From contig VSDK01010196.1 of NCBI GenBank assembly GCA_009767595.1, positions 388,752-452,751 of the forward strand: 64,000 nt of DNA, given 5' to 3'. Each line of letters opens with the position of its first letter. Within the stretch, counting starts at the first letter, position 1. The stretch comes from Symbiodinium kawagutii. Its lineage: Eukaryota > Sar > Dinophyceae > Suessiales > Symbiodiniaceae. The notes under the pieces were generated by a model. It saw nothing but the letters and a program-made list of their open reading frames with translations, did no database searches and was not told the DNA's origin. Shown here piece after piece: positions 21,458-31,482 of the stretch. The translations under genes and the position numbers were made by a program.

Positions 21458-22006
21458 CTTGGCCATCTGTTCCTGGCAAGAGACTCATCAAAGGAGGGGA
21501 TTTTCACCAGCTAGTAACCATCTTTTAGTGGGGGGTTAGGTCAGTTACCTCATTGGGTAATTTACCATGGTTATATCCCACTTACGGCGTACAACCATGG
21601 TTATTAACCAAATGACCGACTAATAGTGGTGAATAACCAGCACAGGAGCGACCAGCTGATAGTTAAGAGTTGATGGTCGAGGTTAAGAATGGTCCTTGGG
21701 GATGATCAATAGGGAACAGAGCTGGAATTTCTGGAGTGCCCAAATTGCCCACGGCAGATGTATTGTCAGAATTGCTGATTTGCCAGTTCAAAAATCACCA
21801 TTTAGTGAGTGGTGCTTGGGTGATACCAACATGGCGAGGGACTGACGTACTCCAGTGGGACTGGACACTGACATACTATCCCAATCCACATCATATCAAA
21901 TCCCAAGCCCACTATGACCATACTTTTCGATCATCAACAATCCTTCGCCATCCACTTGTGCTAATCGCTAATCATTACTAACCATCATTGCACTTGCTTT
22001 GTCATT

Positions 22007-22125
22007 TGACTGTGGGTCAAAACCCTTAGTCCCCCTGGTTCCCCATCATTCACCATAAATTGTTTTCCCTTCTATTAGTAGGTTATTGTCCCCCATTATT
22101 GTTGGTTGACATTGACCCAGGCCCA
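22007..22125. mobile_element. family B element
   Basis: GACTGTGGGTCAAAACCC at the left, CCCCCTGGTTCCCCATCATT inside, and TTGACATTGACCCAGGCC at the right. Confidence 0.65.
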
Positions 22126-22195
22126 TACCAATTTGCTTGCTTGAGTTGGGGGGAATCCCCTAACCATCGACCAGCGTTGACTATATCGGTCCGAC

Positions 22196-22253
22196 CATCC
22201 GGTCGACAGCTGCTATGCCGCACCCCAGCGGGGATGCTACATCGGCCGCGACA
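22196..22253 (-). CDS. short exon
   Basis: The frame VAADVASPLGCGIAAVDRM lies between acceptor ATCGAAG (22254-22260) and donor GTCGGA (22190-22195). Codon bias supports it; a second frame is open but poorer. Confidence 0.45.
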
Positions 22254-22399
22254 CTTCGATACTATACATACATATACCTAATGCTATATCAAATACCTAA
22301 ATCAGCCAGACTTCAATGACATACCATGAATACCGATGATATATAGTGTCAAATGTGGTCATGAAAACAAATCATCTGCAACCTAGTTTTAAAAGTATG

Positions 22400-22550
22400 C
22401 TATGACAACATGCACATGTGCCTACATATATGGACGCGCGTAAGTGTATGTACACTTATTCTATTTACATGTCCATATATGACAATTCCACAGTATGATA
22501 GATACATACATATACATATATATGTATATATACATATATATATATTGATG
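22400..22550. repeat. TA/CATA-rich low-complexity tract
   Basis: Mixed (TACA)n and (TATA)n. Frames across it are artefacts. Confidence 0.6.
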
Positions 22551-22965
22551 AAATGTTGAAATTCTATTGTTACCTGTTCAAACAGACATATATCTGTATG
22601 CATGTATGTAATGGGAGATCTATACATATCGATAAATCCGCCGTATTTGATGGTAGATCACCAGCCATCTATAGCAAAACTTGGGCTGCTACTATGGACC
22701 TACCATTGCCCTCTATGAACCAGTATTGCCGATTATCATCCCCTATGGTTGGCCACTATCATTACATACCACTATCAGCCATCGGTGAAGCAGTATCAAC
22801 CACTATCAACCATTGTTAAACCATCAACATTACTAAGCATGATCAATCATTCTTAACCCTATCATGAAGTACGTATATCACGCGTTACTAACTACTACTT
22901 GCCATTCTTAAGCATTCTCAACCACTCTTAGCACAACCTGGGCACTCAACGTACCACAGCTTCAC

Positions 22966-23084
22966 CACCGGCCGTCACACCGGCGCCTTGACGCCGGATG
23001 TTCGCGTTGCTGGGTAGCTCGGTCTCGGACATGCCGTTTCCGTTCGCTTCCGCTGTCGCTTTGGACGCGTACGGATCTGTGAAA
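22966..23084 (-). CDS. exon, soluble segment
   Basis: The frame reads FTDPYASKATAEANGNGMSE then TELPSNANIRRQGAGVTAG. An acceptor AAAACTCTCAG (23085-23095) and donor GTGAAG (22960-22965) fit well. Polar and probably exposed. Left flank A/C-rich, right flank T/G-rich. Confidence 0.65.
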
Positions 23085-23194
23085 CTGAGAGTTTTGAGCC
23101 AGAAAAGTAAGTTTTCAGCCGGGGTCATTGATGATTGATGGTTGATGGTTGATTTGACTAATGTGGTAGGGGGTAATGATGGCTCATAGTGTTG

Positions 23195-23310
23195 ATGAAT
23201 ATGATGATTATTATTATTATTGTCATTATTAGTGTTATTATCATTATCATTATTATTATTATCATTATTATTATTATTGTTATTATTACTTTTATTATTA
23301 TCAGCGCACC
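23195..23310. repeat. ATT/ATC trinucleotide array
   Basis: Degenerate (ATT)n with ATC and GTT variants. Asparagine-rich frames are artefacts. Confidence 0.85.
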
Positions 23311-23486
23311 CAACTATCAAACCATCAATGGTAGTCAATGATGGTAGTGAATCTGAGTCGATTCTTCGCTTCTCCAAGGGTGATGAGGCTTGAGAATACC
23401 TCTAGATGGTGGCAGATATTTTTTACGGGATAGAAATGGAAGGATAAATGATGGGGATTTCTTGGCTAAGATAGATTTAGATTGAG

Positions 23487-23556
23487 AAATGGATAGTAGC
23501 CAAGAGAGTCTCAAGAAGTCTCCTGGCAGGACCAGTCGTCCTTGGATGTCGTCACA
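23487..23556 (-). CDS. possible short exon
   Basis: The acceptor CTTTTTCAG (23557-23565) is strong. The frame after it reads CDDIQGRLVLPGDFLRLSWL. The donor is not clear. Confidence 0.4.
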
Positions 23557-23872
23557 CTGAAAAAGGAGACGATCCGAGAACAAACGGAGGCATCGGGATA
23601 GCACCATTGTAATCAGGATCCTGTGCCTTGCAGATCTTAACCATTGTTGTTTATCCCAATCCTTCCAGTTTCCATAAAATAGGAGATAACCAGGTACCTG
23701 ATTTCTACCATAGTTATTCAGGGTTGGTTACCTATTACAAAGGGAACTGTAAGGGTATGATAGGGAGGCACATTCATAACCATTCGCCTGATGACTCAGC
23801 TGATTTATCAGGGATTCCCCTGATCACCCTGATCAACTGGTGTGGCTAGTTCAGCATCGCACAGAGCTATAC

Positions 23873-23939
23873 CGCAGTACGGCTGGAGCCCAGCATGATA
23901 TGACGCCGGAAAATCATCATCTCCACCGCTGGCAGTTCG
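23873..23939 (-). CDS. short exon
   Basis: An acceptor GTCTCCGCAG (23940-23949) and donor GTATAG (23867-23872) bracket ELPAVEMMIFRRHIMLGSSR. Codons end mostly in C or G. Confidence 0.5.
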
Positions 23940-23978
23940 CTGCGGAGACATATTCCCCAGTAGTCACCAGAGGTCCGG

Positions 23979-24022
23979 GGGGTGTTCCCAGGTGTTCCCA
24001 GGTGTTCCCAGGTGTTCCCAGG
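23979..24022. repeat. 10-bp tandem repeat, four copies
   Basis: AGGTGTTCCC is repeated four times without change, just upstream (sense) of the exon at 23.9 kb. Confidence 0.9.
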
Positions 24023-24029
24023 CTTCCGA

Positions 24030-24940
24030 TGTGCCGTTGGATGAACCACTGCCATAGGATGAGGTTCGTTGGATGAAGCTTTGGTGAAATGTTAATGCTC
24101 AGAAGTTCGTGAGATCTCAATTCCCGTCGCACTTCACAGCGGTGACATTTTCTGCGGCTGGTCACTAGGGTTGAGGAGTGGCTCCCATGACTAGTGGATG
24201 ATAAGCCACAAATGGTTAATTGTTGAGTGACCATCCAGATTGGCCCAATAGAACCCATGGGTCATGCTCCCGATGAGTTACTGATTCGGGATTGTTGATA
24301 GTGGTTGAGTAGCAATAATCAACAACAATGGTTGATATGAGCTAATATCAGGCAATATTAAAAGCAACGACTATATTAAGATACATAATACATAAGTATA
24401 TGTGTGTGTACTTGAATCAGCAACTGGGTGGATAGCTCGCCATGGTGTTCTCAGTAGTTGGACCGTGGCCCCTGTTGCACCGTGATTGACAAGCACAAGA
24501 CAAGTTGGCCAGGTCCAAGTACCGACCATTGGTTGACCATTTTGAGTAGTCATCTTCCACAGCCCTAAAGCCCAATCTACAACAAACCAGTACTAAGTAG
24601 GATTGGCCTCTAGTGGCTGGGTCGATTTGGCGGGTTCTCAAGGGCCAACTAATTCCCACTACTTGGATGTGCAGCTCATACCTGTCATCTTACCATGGTA
24701 ACCTACGCCCTGTAAGGTAGGTCCTTAGGTGAACTTCTGTAAATTAAACCCCGTACACATGGGGAATGCACATCCTCAGCTAGCTAGGCCAGGGTGGAAT
24801 CTGTACTGCGAATGAGGCTTGTTGAATGGCTAAGCCCGCAGTTGAAGGGCCCATAGCTCATGTCGGAGGTTGAATCATCCGAATCTAGCTAAGCCAATCA
24901 GCTAAGATTGTTGTGGACACTTCATTGGACCGGTCAAACC
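24030..24940. other. no firm gene; one weak coding-like patch
   Basis: At 24430-24540 several frames on both strands are open (minus: LDLANLSCACQSRC), but no splice pair decides among them. The rest is repeat-poor intron. Confidence 0.3.
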
Positions 24941-24950
24941 AGTTGGTTCT

Positions 24951-25050
24951 CTGGTTGGTGGTTGAGCCACCCCTATGAAAAATATGAGTCAACCAACCAT
25001 TTGTTCATAAGTACGGGGGAAAACAAAAAACGCTTCAAACCACCAACCAG
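24951..25050. mobile_element. family C element
   Basis: CTGGTTGGTGGTTGAGCC at the left and TTCAAACCACCAACCAG at the right are inverse. The interior is CCCCTATGAAAAATATGAGT and CAACCAACCATTTGTT. Confidence 0.7.
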
Positions 25051-25119
25051 TAGTTGTTTCACCATGATTCTTGATTATGATCCCCTATTGTTAACCATTA
25101 ATGGATATAAATCCCTTTA

Positions 25120-25237
25120 TGGCTGTGGGTCAGTTCACCCCGTACCCCTCGTTCCCCTATCATTAACCATTGTTTTCCCTTCAGTTTGGTGGTTATTATC
25201 TACCACTATTGGTTGGTGAACTGCTTGACCCACACCC
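25120..25237. mobile_element. family B element, abutting family D
   Basis: TGGCTGTGGGTCAGTTCACC at the left and ACTGCTTGACCCACACCC at the right. Family D begins at the next base. Confidence 0.7.
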
Positions 25238-25334
25238 AGCTGGTATATCGCATATAGTTGCTAGTTGTTATCCCCTATTATTAATCATTAAGCAGCTATA
25301 GCATTGGTTGGTGAACTGCTTGACCCATGGCCAT
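25238..25334. mobile_element. family D element
   Basis: It is nearly identical to 13627-13725, from AGCTGGTATATCGC to TTGACCCATGGCC. Both copies lie a few tens of bases left of an exon. Confidence 0.65.
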
Positions 25335-25389
25335 ATAAATCCCTATAAAAGCCCCAAAAAAAACCAGGCCCACCAGTTATACACCCAAC

Positions 25390-25519
25390 CAGCTCTTCAA
25401 CGGAAGACCTGTACCAAGGAACTAAGGTGACGTTGCCATTGGGCAAGTTCCTTAGGAAGCTGAGCTGCGAGTCGGATCTATGAGTGAGGAACAAGTCTGC
25501 GTCAAACGCCAGGTGTTGC
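25390..25519 (-). CDS. exon, soluble segment
   Basis: The frame reads QHLAFDADLFLTHRSDSQLS then FLRNLPNGNVTLVPWYRSSV and EEL. An acceptor GGGTAAAG (25520-25527) and donor GTTGGG (25384-25389) fit. It comes after the lipase-like exon (27.2 kb) in transcription order and may belong to the same domain, but I do not recognise the motif. Confidence 0.65.
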
Positions 25520-25699
25520 CTTTACCCATCATTCGAAGACTACGCCTGTGATGAAAAATATGGGGTTATGTTAGGTTGTACTGGTGGTGAATGGTGAACC
25601 AGGCCAGTATAACCATTATCATGATTGGTAAAGGTTATGTGTTTACATAGGTGTTACTACGCCTGTGAATGGTTATGTTATACTGGTGATTGATGGTTG

Positions 25700-26660
25700 T
25701 ACTGGTGGTTAGTAACTCATAAGAAGGCCAGGGTCATGAATTACAACTTGCAATTGGCTGTAATACACAAGCTTAATTTGACCCAGAAGATACAAAAGTG
25801 TTCAAATGGTGTTGCTAGCTCTCGCACATGCAAGACCTTTGGATCAGCTTCATTTACGCGAAGAGAAGCTTTGGATGCTCACAACTACCCCTGGTTTGTA
25901 GCAAGCGTGTTCATCAAGACCTATAATTGTTGTAGCCACTGTTCATCAGAAGTTGGAAACCAATGCTATCATGATGAATGATGGGCATACTTAACCATAC
26001 AACCAGTTTCTTGATAGTATTGTATGCTGAACGATGATCTTAAGTTGATGCTGAATGATGGTAGATTAAGATGGTATGGTAGAAATTCTCCGCCAGTTAT
26101 CAGTTTAATCTGGTTGGTGGTTTCACCCATTGTTAATGGTTGTCAATGATCAATTCACCATGGTTGAACCATGATCATTAAATATGACCATTCACCAGTC
26201 GCTACGATCCCTATTCTCAACTAGCACTATCAATCCGCTTCGTGGTTTCAACCCCTATGAAAAATAAAGCAATTGCTGGAAAACAGACAAAATGTCAATC
26301 AAACCACCAACCAATAGTTGTTTAACCGTTGCTGTTGGTTATTATCCGCTATCATGAACCACTTTTAATGGTTATAACCTCCATAAAACCCACCAAACAA
26401 CAATTTAACGTCAACCAATACGTTCAATCTGGGATCGGCAATTGATGAAGCGAGCATCGACCGTGAACAGAACTTCCAGTAACTTGTAGGTTTTCAATGG
26501 TTTTCTGAGCATCAATCTATTGTTTTCAATGGAAAATAGATGTTAATCTTCCAGCTAGTGGTAGCTTTTCATTGATTGATGGGCTGATTCAGGGGGAGGT
26601 ACGAGATTGACCACTAACCATATCTCAACCACAGGTCTTGCCAAACATACGGCATAGATG
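25700..26660. other. no firm gene
   Basis: AT-rich. A plus frame at 25740-25980 is open but has no codon bias. A degraded family C copy lies at 26240-26320 (CCCCTATGAAAAATAAAG, then CAAACCACCAACCA). Confidence 0.35.
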
Positions 26661-26673
26661 TGGAGTTGGTCAC

Positions 26674-26767
26674 CTATATCCTGGTTGTAATCCTCTGTCC
26701 GTTCTGGCAGGCTTTGCTGCCGAACATTTTGCGATGGCATGACTGGTCGGGTATCCCAAGCTGTGAC
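26674..26767 (-). CDS. possible exon, frame unresolved
   Basis: An acceptor TTCTTCAG (26768-26775) and donor GTGACC (26668-26673) look good. Two frames are open: one begins VTAWDTRPVMPSQNVRQQSL, the other SQLGIPDQSCHRKMFGSKAC. The second has more G/C-ending codons. Confidence 0.4.
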
Positions 26768-26814
26768 CTGAAGAACTTTCTCTGATTTTCTATCTCGTTT
26801 TGCCACACCAATAT

Positions 26815-26917
26815 CGTGGTTTCTCAATAGCTGGGGGTACCCCCAAGTATCGTCCTTGATTAACCAGCAATAAACCAACCATTTTTTCGGGTCCCAATTC
26901 TAAGAGAGCCCCACATC
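26815..26917. mobile_element. family A element, right end degraded
   Basis: CGTGGTTTCTCAATAGC, GGGGGTACCCCCAAGTATCG and CAGCAATAAACCAACCATTT are present; the right terminus is AATTCTAAGAGAGCCCC. Confidence 0.5.
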
Positions 26918-27105
26918 AAGATATTGGTTAAGATTTGAGGCACCCAAGTCATCACACTTGGAGTATCGCATGTTGAATGGCTAAACCAGGCTGCTCTGCC
27001 AAGAATTTGGGGACGGGGTACGAGACCCAACATCTTTTTTATATCTCTAGGTGATTTTCTCTTGGTGATAGCACCGTGAAGTGAGACAACTCCCCCAACG
27101 GGTGT

Positions 27106-27157
27106 GCCACAAGAAAGGGATCATATCATGCGCCACAAGAAAGGGATCATGCCATGC
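27106..27157. repeat. 26-bp tandem duplication
   Basis: GCCACAAGAAAGGGATCAT occurs at 27106-27124 and 27132-27150, identical over 19 bp. It lies 12 bp beyond the predicted donor of the lipase-like exon. Confidence 0.9.
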
Positions 27158-27161
27158 CCAC

Positions 27162-27305
27162 CATGCCGCTTGGCCAAGGAGCATGGGAATTCTCTGAATG
27201 TCTCCATCCACGTGCCAATTCTTCGCAGATTCAAACTGAGTCCCCCGGAAGGCAACGATGGCCAGCTTTCGCTTGGAGGATTTGAAGACGCGTGCGTGGA
27301 TGTTC
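27162..27305 (-). CDS. exon of a lipase (class 3)-like domain
   Basis: The frame reads NIHARVFKSS, then KLAIVAFRGTQFESAKNWHV, then DGDIQRIPMLLG. (I/V)VAFRGT followed by NW and D is the conserved early strand and loop of class 3 lipases, whose nucleophile motif GHSLGG should come some 60-80 residues later. I did not find that motif in the exons I could read. The acceptor is TTTTGAG (27306-27312) and the donor GTGGGC (27156-27161). Function as a lipase is therefore inferred from one motif only. Confidence 0.65.
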
Positions 27306-27602
27306 CTCAAAACACGAGCGGCAGACGGTGATCAGCATCGATTCATCTGCCCCCAAGGCGAACGTGACCGTGGTGAATGTACCACTCAAGTAGCTTATGG
27401 CCACAGCATGTACCACTTAAATTGGCTTAATTACAGCATGTGTAAATCCCTCTACCCTTCCAGTTACCAACTTATAGTCACTATCCCCACGCCCGAGTTC
27501 CGGGGCCTAGAAATTCATGGTGAATCCCCTTGGGATATATGGTTTTATAAGGGATTACAATGGTTAAGAGTGGGGGATCATAACCAAAAATAAGACCAAT
27601 AT

Positions 27603-27712
27603 CGTGGTTTTTCAAGCCATAGGGAAACCCAAAAATGGCTGGTCAATTGCTAAAACTCATTATCATTAATGGATGATTTGGGGGGTGCCCTATTGTGAGA
27701 AACCACCATATC
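27603..27712. mobile_element. family A element
   Basis: CGTGGTTTTTCAAGCCATAG at the left and CCCTATTGTGAGAAACCACC at the right, with AATGGATGATTTGGGGGG inside. A left half of another copy follows at 27776-27840. Confidence 0.7.
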
Positions 27713-28121
27713 TTGACCTGACCTCCCGCGGATTCCCCAAATGTCACACTCACTTCAAGATGCAGTCCCCAACCGGTGGTTTCTTCAAATGGGGTACCCC
27801 CACTTATCATCCAGTATTAAGCATTGATAGGAACAAACCAACCATGTTTGAGAAATTTCCAAATGTGCAAATCCTTTTCAGGAATCCATTTTTCCCTGTG
27901 TTACGTTCAATCAAATAGGTGAAGTTTACATGGTCCTTTCGCTACCCGCTTCACCATGTTTTGTTGTGATCAAAAGCATGAGCACGATGCACATCCAGAG
28001 TTCGTATTGTAATTATTTGCTGTTAACCATTCTCAATCCCTACAAAAATCATTGACCATCATTCACCATCAATAACCCCTATTCCCTAAATTCAGCGGGT
28101 ACTTAACCACGGTCACCACAC

Positions 28122-28226
28122 CAGTGACGACAACTCTGCAGCGACAACGTTGCCCAGGTGCTCTCTATCCTCATTCAACATGTCCACGTCCCAGTCGTCG
28201 ATGGCCGGGCAGACGTTGGTCCGTCC
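28122..28226 (-). CDS. exon, acidic segment
   Basis: The frame reads GRTNVCPAIDDWDVDMLNED then REHLGNVVAAELSSL. An acceptor GGACTCCTCCAG (28227-28238) and donor GTGTGG (28116-28121) are both good. It is the exon immediately before the lipase-like one. Confidence 0.65.
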
Positions 28227-28346
28227 CTGGAGGAGTCCAGTGCCTGGGTCACCGCTACGGGATGATAGCCATGGGGTCAGAGTTGGGAAGCTGTGACGGT
28301 GAAGTTGGAACTGCTACCGGTTGATTTCGCTACTGGTGTTCAGCAG

Positions 28347-28401
28347 NNNNNNNNNNNNNNNNNNNNNNNNNNNNNNNNNNNNNNNNNNNNNNNNNNNNNN
28401 N
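28347..28401. other. assembly gap (55 N)
   Basis: A run of N precedes an AAC array, so the array may be longer or collapsed in the assembly. Confidence 0.99.
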
Positions 28402-28487
<86 letters not shown>

Positions 28488-28488
28488 C
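28402..28488. repeat. AAC trinucleotide array next to the gap
   Basis: About 29 uninterrupted AAC units. Glutamine, asparagine, leucine or cysteine runs read from it are artefacts. Confidence 0.95.
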
Positions 28489-28630
28489 CGACAGCACCCG
28501 ACAGCAACCGACTTCGTCGTGTTTCGCAGCTTACCTTGAAGCATCGGCCCAAGTTGACCATCCGGTGGCCATTAGGAGTTGAAGCGTCGCTAAGATTCAG
28601 AGATTTGCTTGACCAGTATGCTTTCTCAAG

Positions 28631-28830
28631 CCATGGCTCAGCAATCCTGCTTGATAAAGGGCAGTCATAAAGCACCAGCAGTTTCACTAGAAATGGGGGT
28701 TGATCTATCATCAAATATGGTGACCATGGTGGTTCCTCAAGCCATAGGGAACCCCCAAAATGCTTGGTTTATTACCACAAATGGTTATGGGATGATTTTG
28801 GGGTAGCCCTATGACTTGAGAAAGTCCCAC
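28631..28830. repeat. left arm of an inverted duplication, with family A element
   Basis: From CCATGGCTCAGCAATCCTGC to the family A copy at 28729-28830. About 165 bp recur in inverted orientation at 29797-29959 with few mismatches. Confidence 0.85.
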
Positions 28831-28875
28831 GTCAGCGGCAGTCTGAAATTCGCGATCCCTATTCGATGCACGCAC

Positions 28876-28964
28876 TGCTTGAAGAATGTACGCCAGAAAT
28901 GCCAGCAGATACAACTGCTTAGACAAGAACACACCGTCAAAGACGGATGGCTGGTGGATCGAAT
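28876..28964 (-). CDS. exon of a membrane segment
   Basis: The acceptor is preceded by a long pyrimidine tract (CTCTCTCCGGCTCCTCTCCC then CAG, ending at 28965). The frame reads SIHQPSVFDGVFLSKQLYLL then AFLAYILQA, a plausible membrane helix. The donor is GTGCGT (28870-28875). The purine-rich open frame on the plus strand is the shadow of the pyrimidine tract. Confidence 0.65.
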
Positions 28965-29228
28965 CTGGGGAGAGGAGCCGGAGAGAGATGGAAGACATGA
29001 ATTGACAAAGTCTTCGCACGAAGCGGTGCGGGAGCCGAGCCAAGAAAGAAAATCACCCAGCCAAACGCGCCTAGAAAAGACTGCAAGAATAAGGCTTACG
29101 ACACAACAAGCAGACTGGGACAGAGTGACAAAAGCGTTTTACTTCGTGCGATGCCCGCATTGCAAATTGCCATACCAGCTGTGGTGAACCTGTATTTTTT
29201 CAAAAAACGTAGTGGTGAAGTGCACTAC

Positions 29229-29364
29229 AAATGGCTTGTGCGCGTGCAAAGACAAGGAACAGCTTGGCGCTGGTTGTTTTGGCGCGGGTCGATTGACCAG
29301 CACTTGGGAATGCAGATCTTGCGGACATATCGGCCGGCAAGTGCTTGGGTCGGGCACTCGTGGC
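29229..29364 (-). CDS. exon, cysteine-rich segment
   Basis: The frame reads HECPTQALAGRYVRKICIPK then CWSIDPRQNNQRQAVPCLCT, with six cysteines and very high C/G-ending codon use. The acceptor is AAAGCAAAG (29365-29373), the donor GTAGTG (29223-29228). It may be an extracellular or metal-binding loop; the family is unknown. Confidence 0.6.
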
Positions 29365-29756
29365 CTTTGCTTTTTTCATTCCGACACCGTCTGACACCTG
29401 AGTTATGTTGTGGCTATATAAAGCCGAGTGAAGGGCAAGGTTGATGACGGATGAGCCCTCTGCATCCTTCCATGGTATCTGCACCAGTATCACTTGCTCA
29501 TGCCAAGCATGTCCGCATGTCCCTCTTTTTCATCTCAAAGTTTGCAACACAAACAAGAATATGTGATTTAAACCGTCAACCAGAGAATCAGTGCTACCGA
29601 ACGCCCCTGTAGCAGCGAAGGTAGATGCCTCGCTCCAACGAGAAATCTCAACGAATTGCAGGGCGGTGTCCCAGGGTGACTCTCAGGCCATGACATGTCC
29701 TCCCGTACTGACCATCTGCTTCTAATGGTAGATCATTCAAGTCTATAAACCCCTAT

Positions 29757-29959
29757 GTGAGTGCTTCTCAAAATAGGGGACCCCCTAAATCATGCACCAG
29801 TAATCATTTATAGCAATAAACCAAGCATTTTGGGGGTTCCCTATGGCTTGAGGAACTACCTTGGTCACCAAATTTGATGATAGATCAACCCCCATTTCTA
29901 GTGAAAGTGCTGGTGCTTTATGACTGCCCTTTATCAAGCAGGATTGCTGAGCCATGGCT
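29757..29959. repeat. right arm of the inverted duplication, with family A element
   Basis: Family A (GTGCTTCTCAAAATAGGGGA to TATGGCTTGAGGAACTACC, 29757-29860), followed by about 95 bp that are the inverse of 28631-28720. Confidence 0.85.
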
Positions 29960-29964
29960 GAAGA

Positions 29965-30220
29965 GGATACTCTCTGGCCAAGCAACCTCGAAAATCTACC
30001 AGTCGTAGGTGGTTTACCATGGTTGACCCATGAAAAATGGGTGATTATTGACTTCCAGGCTAGTGACAACCAGAGTGTAATCAACTTCCGACCTACAGAT
30101 CCATGGTCAACCATATATTCGAACCGACCACAAACGTTTCTTGAACATTAAATAACTAAAAACAAACAGGTTGATCATCACCGGCATTGAACTTATCATG
30201 TTAAACATTATTTTGGCCAT
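29965..30220. other. no gene seen
   Basis: Intron-like sequence without codon bias. Confidence 0.3.
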
Positions 30221-30222
30221 GA

Positions 30223-30385
30223 TCAAGCATTCATTTGCCGTTAGTAAACCATCAATTAAGCATTCGTTTGCCGTTAGCAAACCATCACTTAAACATTAAT
30301 TTGCCATTAGTAAACAATCACTTTAGCATTAATTTGCCATCAGTAAACAAGCACTTAAGCATTCATTTGCCTTTAGTAAACCATC
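30223..30385. repeat. about 36-bp tandem repeat, five degenerate copies
   Basis: The unit is AGCATTCATTTGCCGTTAGT followed by AAACCATCACTTA, with point changes between copies. A/C-biased. Confidence 0.8.
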
Positions 30386-30731
30386 ACTTAACCATCAATC
30401 AATGATCAGTTAACCAAAAATGATCAATCATCAGTCAACCATTAAGCACCGCTAATCCAACCATTTATGATCAATCAATGATCATTTGAGCATTCATCAT
30501 GAACTTACCGTTCATTAACCATAGTCAATCAACAGGTCACTAAACATTCACAAAGCACGAAAATCCATCCCACTACCAGTAATGTCTACCCAGGATTGAT
30601 AAACCCCTGGTTGATTAATAGGGGGAATCCCCCACAAGCCTTGGTTTCTCATCAAAATGGGAACCCCCCCAATTCATCATCCTGGGGCTTGTTAGTCGTG
30701 GGTTAACATTACCATCAGCCCTGGTGGTGAC

Positions 30732-30854
30732 CTCCCTGCAGGTCCCAACTTTCGCCGAGTGGCGGATCTTCACGTGCATCCTGCGATTCACCACGTGTGC
30801 AGCATCCACCGCAGGGCCACTCAAGGCACTCTCCGTGCCGTTGGGATCGAGAGC
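30732..30854 (-). CDS. exon, soluble segment
   Basis: The frame reads ALDPNGTESALSGPAVDAAH then VVNRRMHVKIRHSAKVGTC. An acceptor CGCCACAG (30855-30862) and donor GTCACC (30726-30731) bound it. Strong G/C-ending codons. Family unknown. Confidence 0.65.
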
Positions 30855-30889
30855 CTGTGGCGCTGGGCACGGACAAGTCATGCGATGAA

Positions 30890-31360
30890 TAGATAGTGAT
30901 CATATGTGAGTAACTATGTGATGATGGAAGTTGACTGTACACTTACAATATCTAAGTAACCATTGTAAGTTTACTAACCATCGTGAGATTATTGATTAAT
31001 AAACTGATATTAGTAGTGATTAGTTGCATTAGCTAACAATTTTTAGCAATAGATTCCTAAATGATGAAAGATTCCTAAAGGATGAATTCTCAAAAGTAAC
31101 AAGAGCAGTAACTTGCCGGAACAGTAACCAATGATAGCAATCAATTGATTACAGTACTTGACGAATGATAACAGTATCATTTTCATGCTTAAGCTGGTAC
31201 ACAATCACCTCCTAACTATAAATCCGCAGCACCAATGCTTTGGTTATTGCCTTGCACTTATCCTGATAGATAAGTTGCAATGGTCATCCACCATTCTAGC
31301 CCGGGTGTGGGGTGGCGACCATTGGTGAGGCCAACAGCTGCGGCCGCCCAGGATCAACTG
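30890..31360. other. gene-free intron stretch
   Basis: T/G-biased near the exon, then AT-rich with GATTCCTAAATGATGAA and GATTCCTAAAGGATGAA in tandem (31050-31088). No gene. Confidence 0.4.
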
Positions 31361-31373
31361 GAGCTGCCATCAC

Positions 31374-31482
31374 CATGGAGGATTGCCTCCCTAATGAAAT
31401 CACACACAAAAAAACACCTCGTCGTGAGCACCAATGTTTCCGCTGCGGATTCGACCGGCAGAGTCTCTTCATACATAGCATT
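31374..31482 (-). CDS. exon with a hydrophobic segment
   Basis: The frame reads NAMYEETLPVESAAETLVLT then TRCFFVCDFIREAILH. The acceptor is CTTTGGAAG (31483-31491), the donor GTGATG (31368-31373). It could be the start of a membrane helix. Two other frames are open but less biased. Confidence 0.55.

Noticed and set aside
28293..28714. Glutamine-, asparagine-, leucine- and cysteine-run proteins
   Set aside because: They are read across an AAC array and an N gap.
28816..29394. Plus-strand CPHC and CRSC motifs suggesting a zinc ribbon
   Set aside because: They lie opposite two minus exons with better codon bias, and the purine-rich part is the complement of a pyrimidine tract before a CAG acceptor. 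The two motifs are also in different frames.
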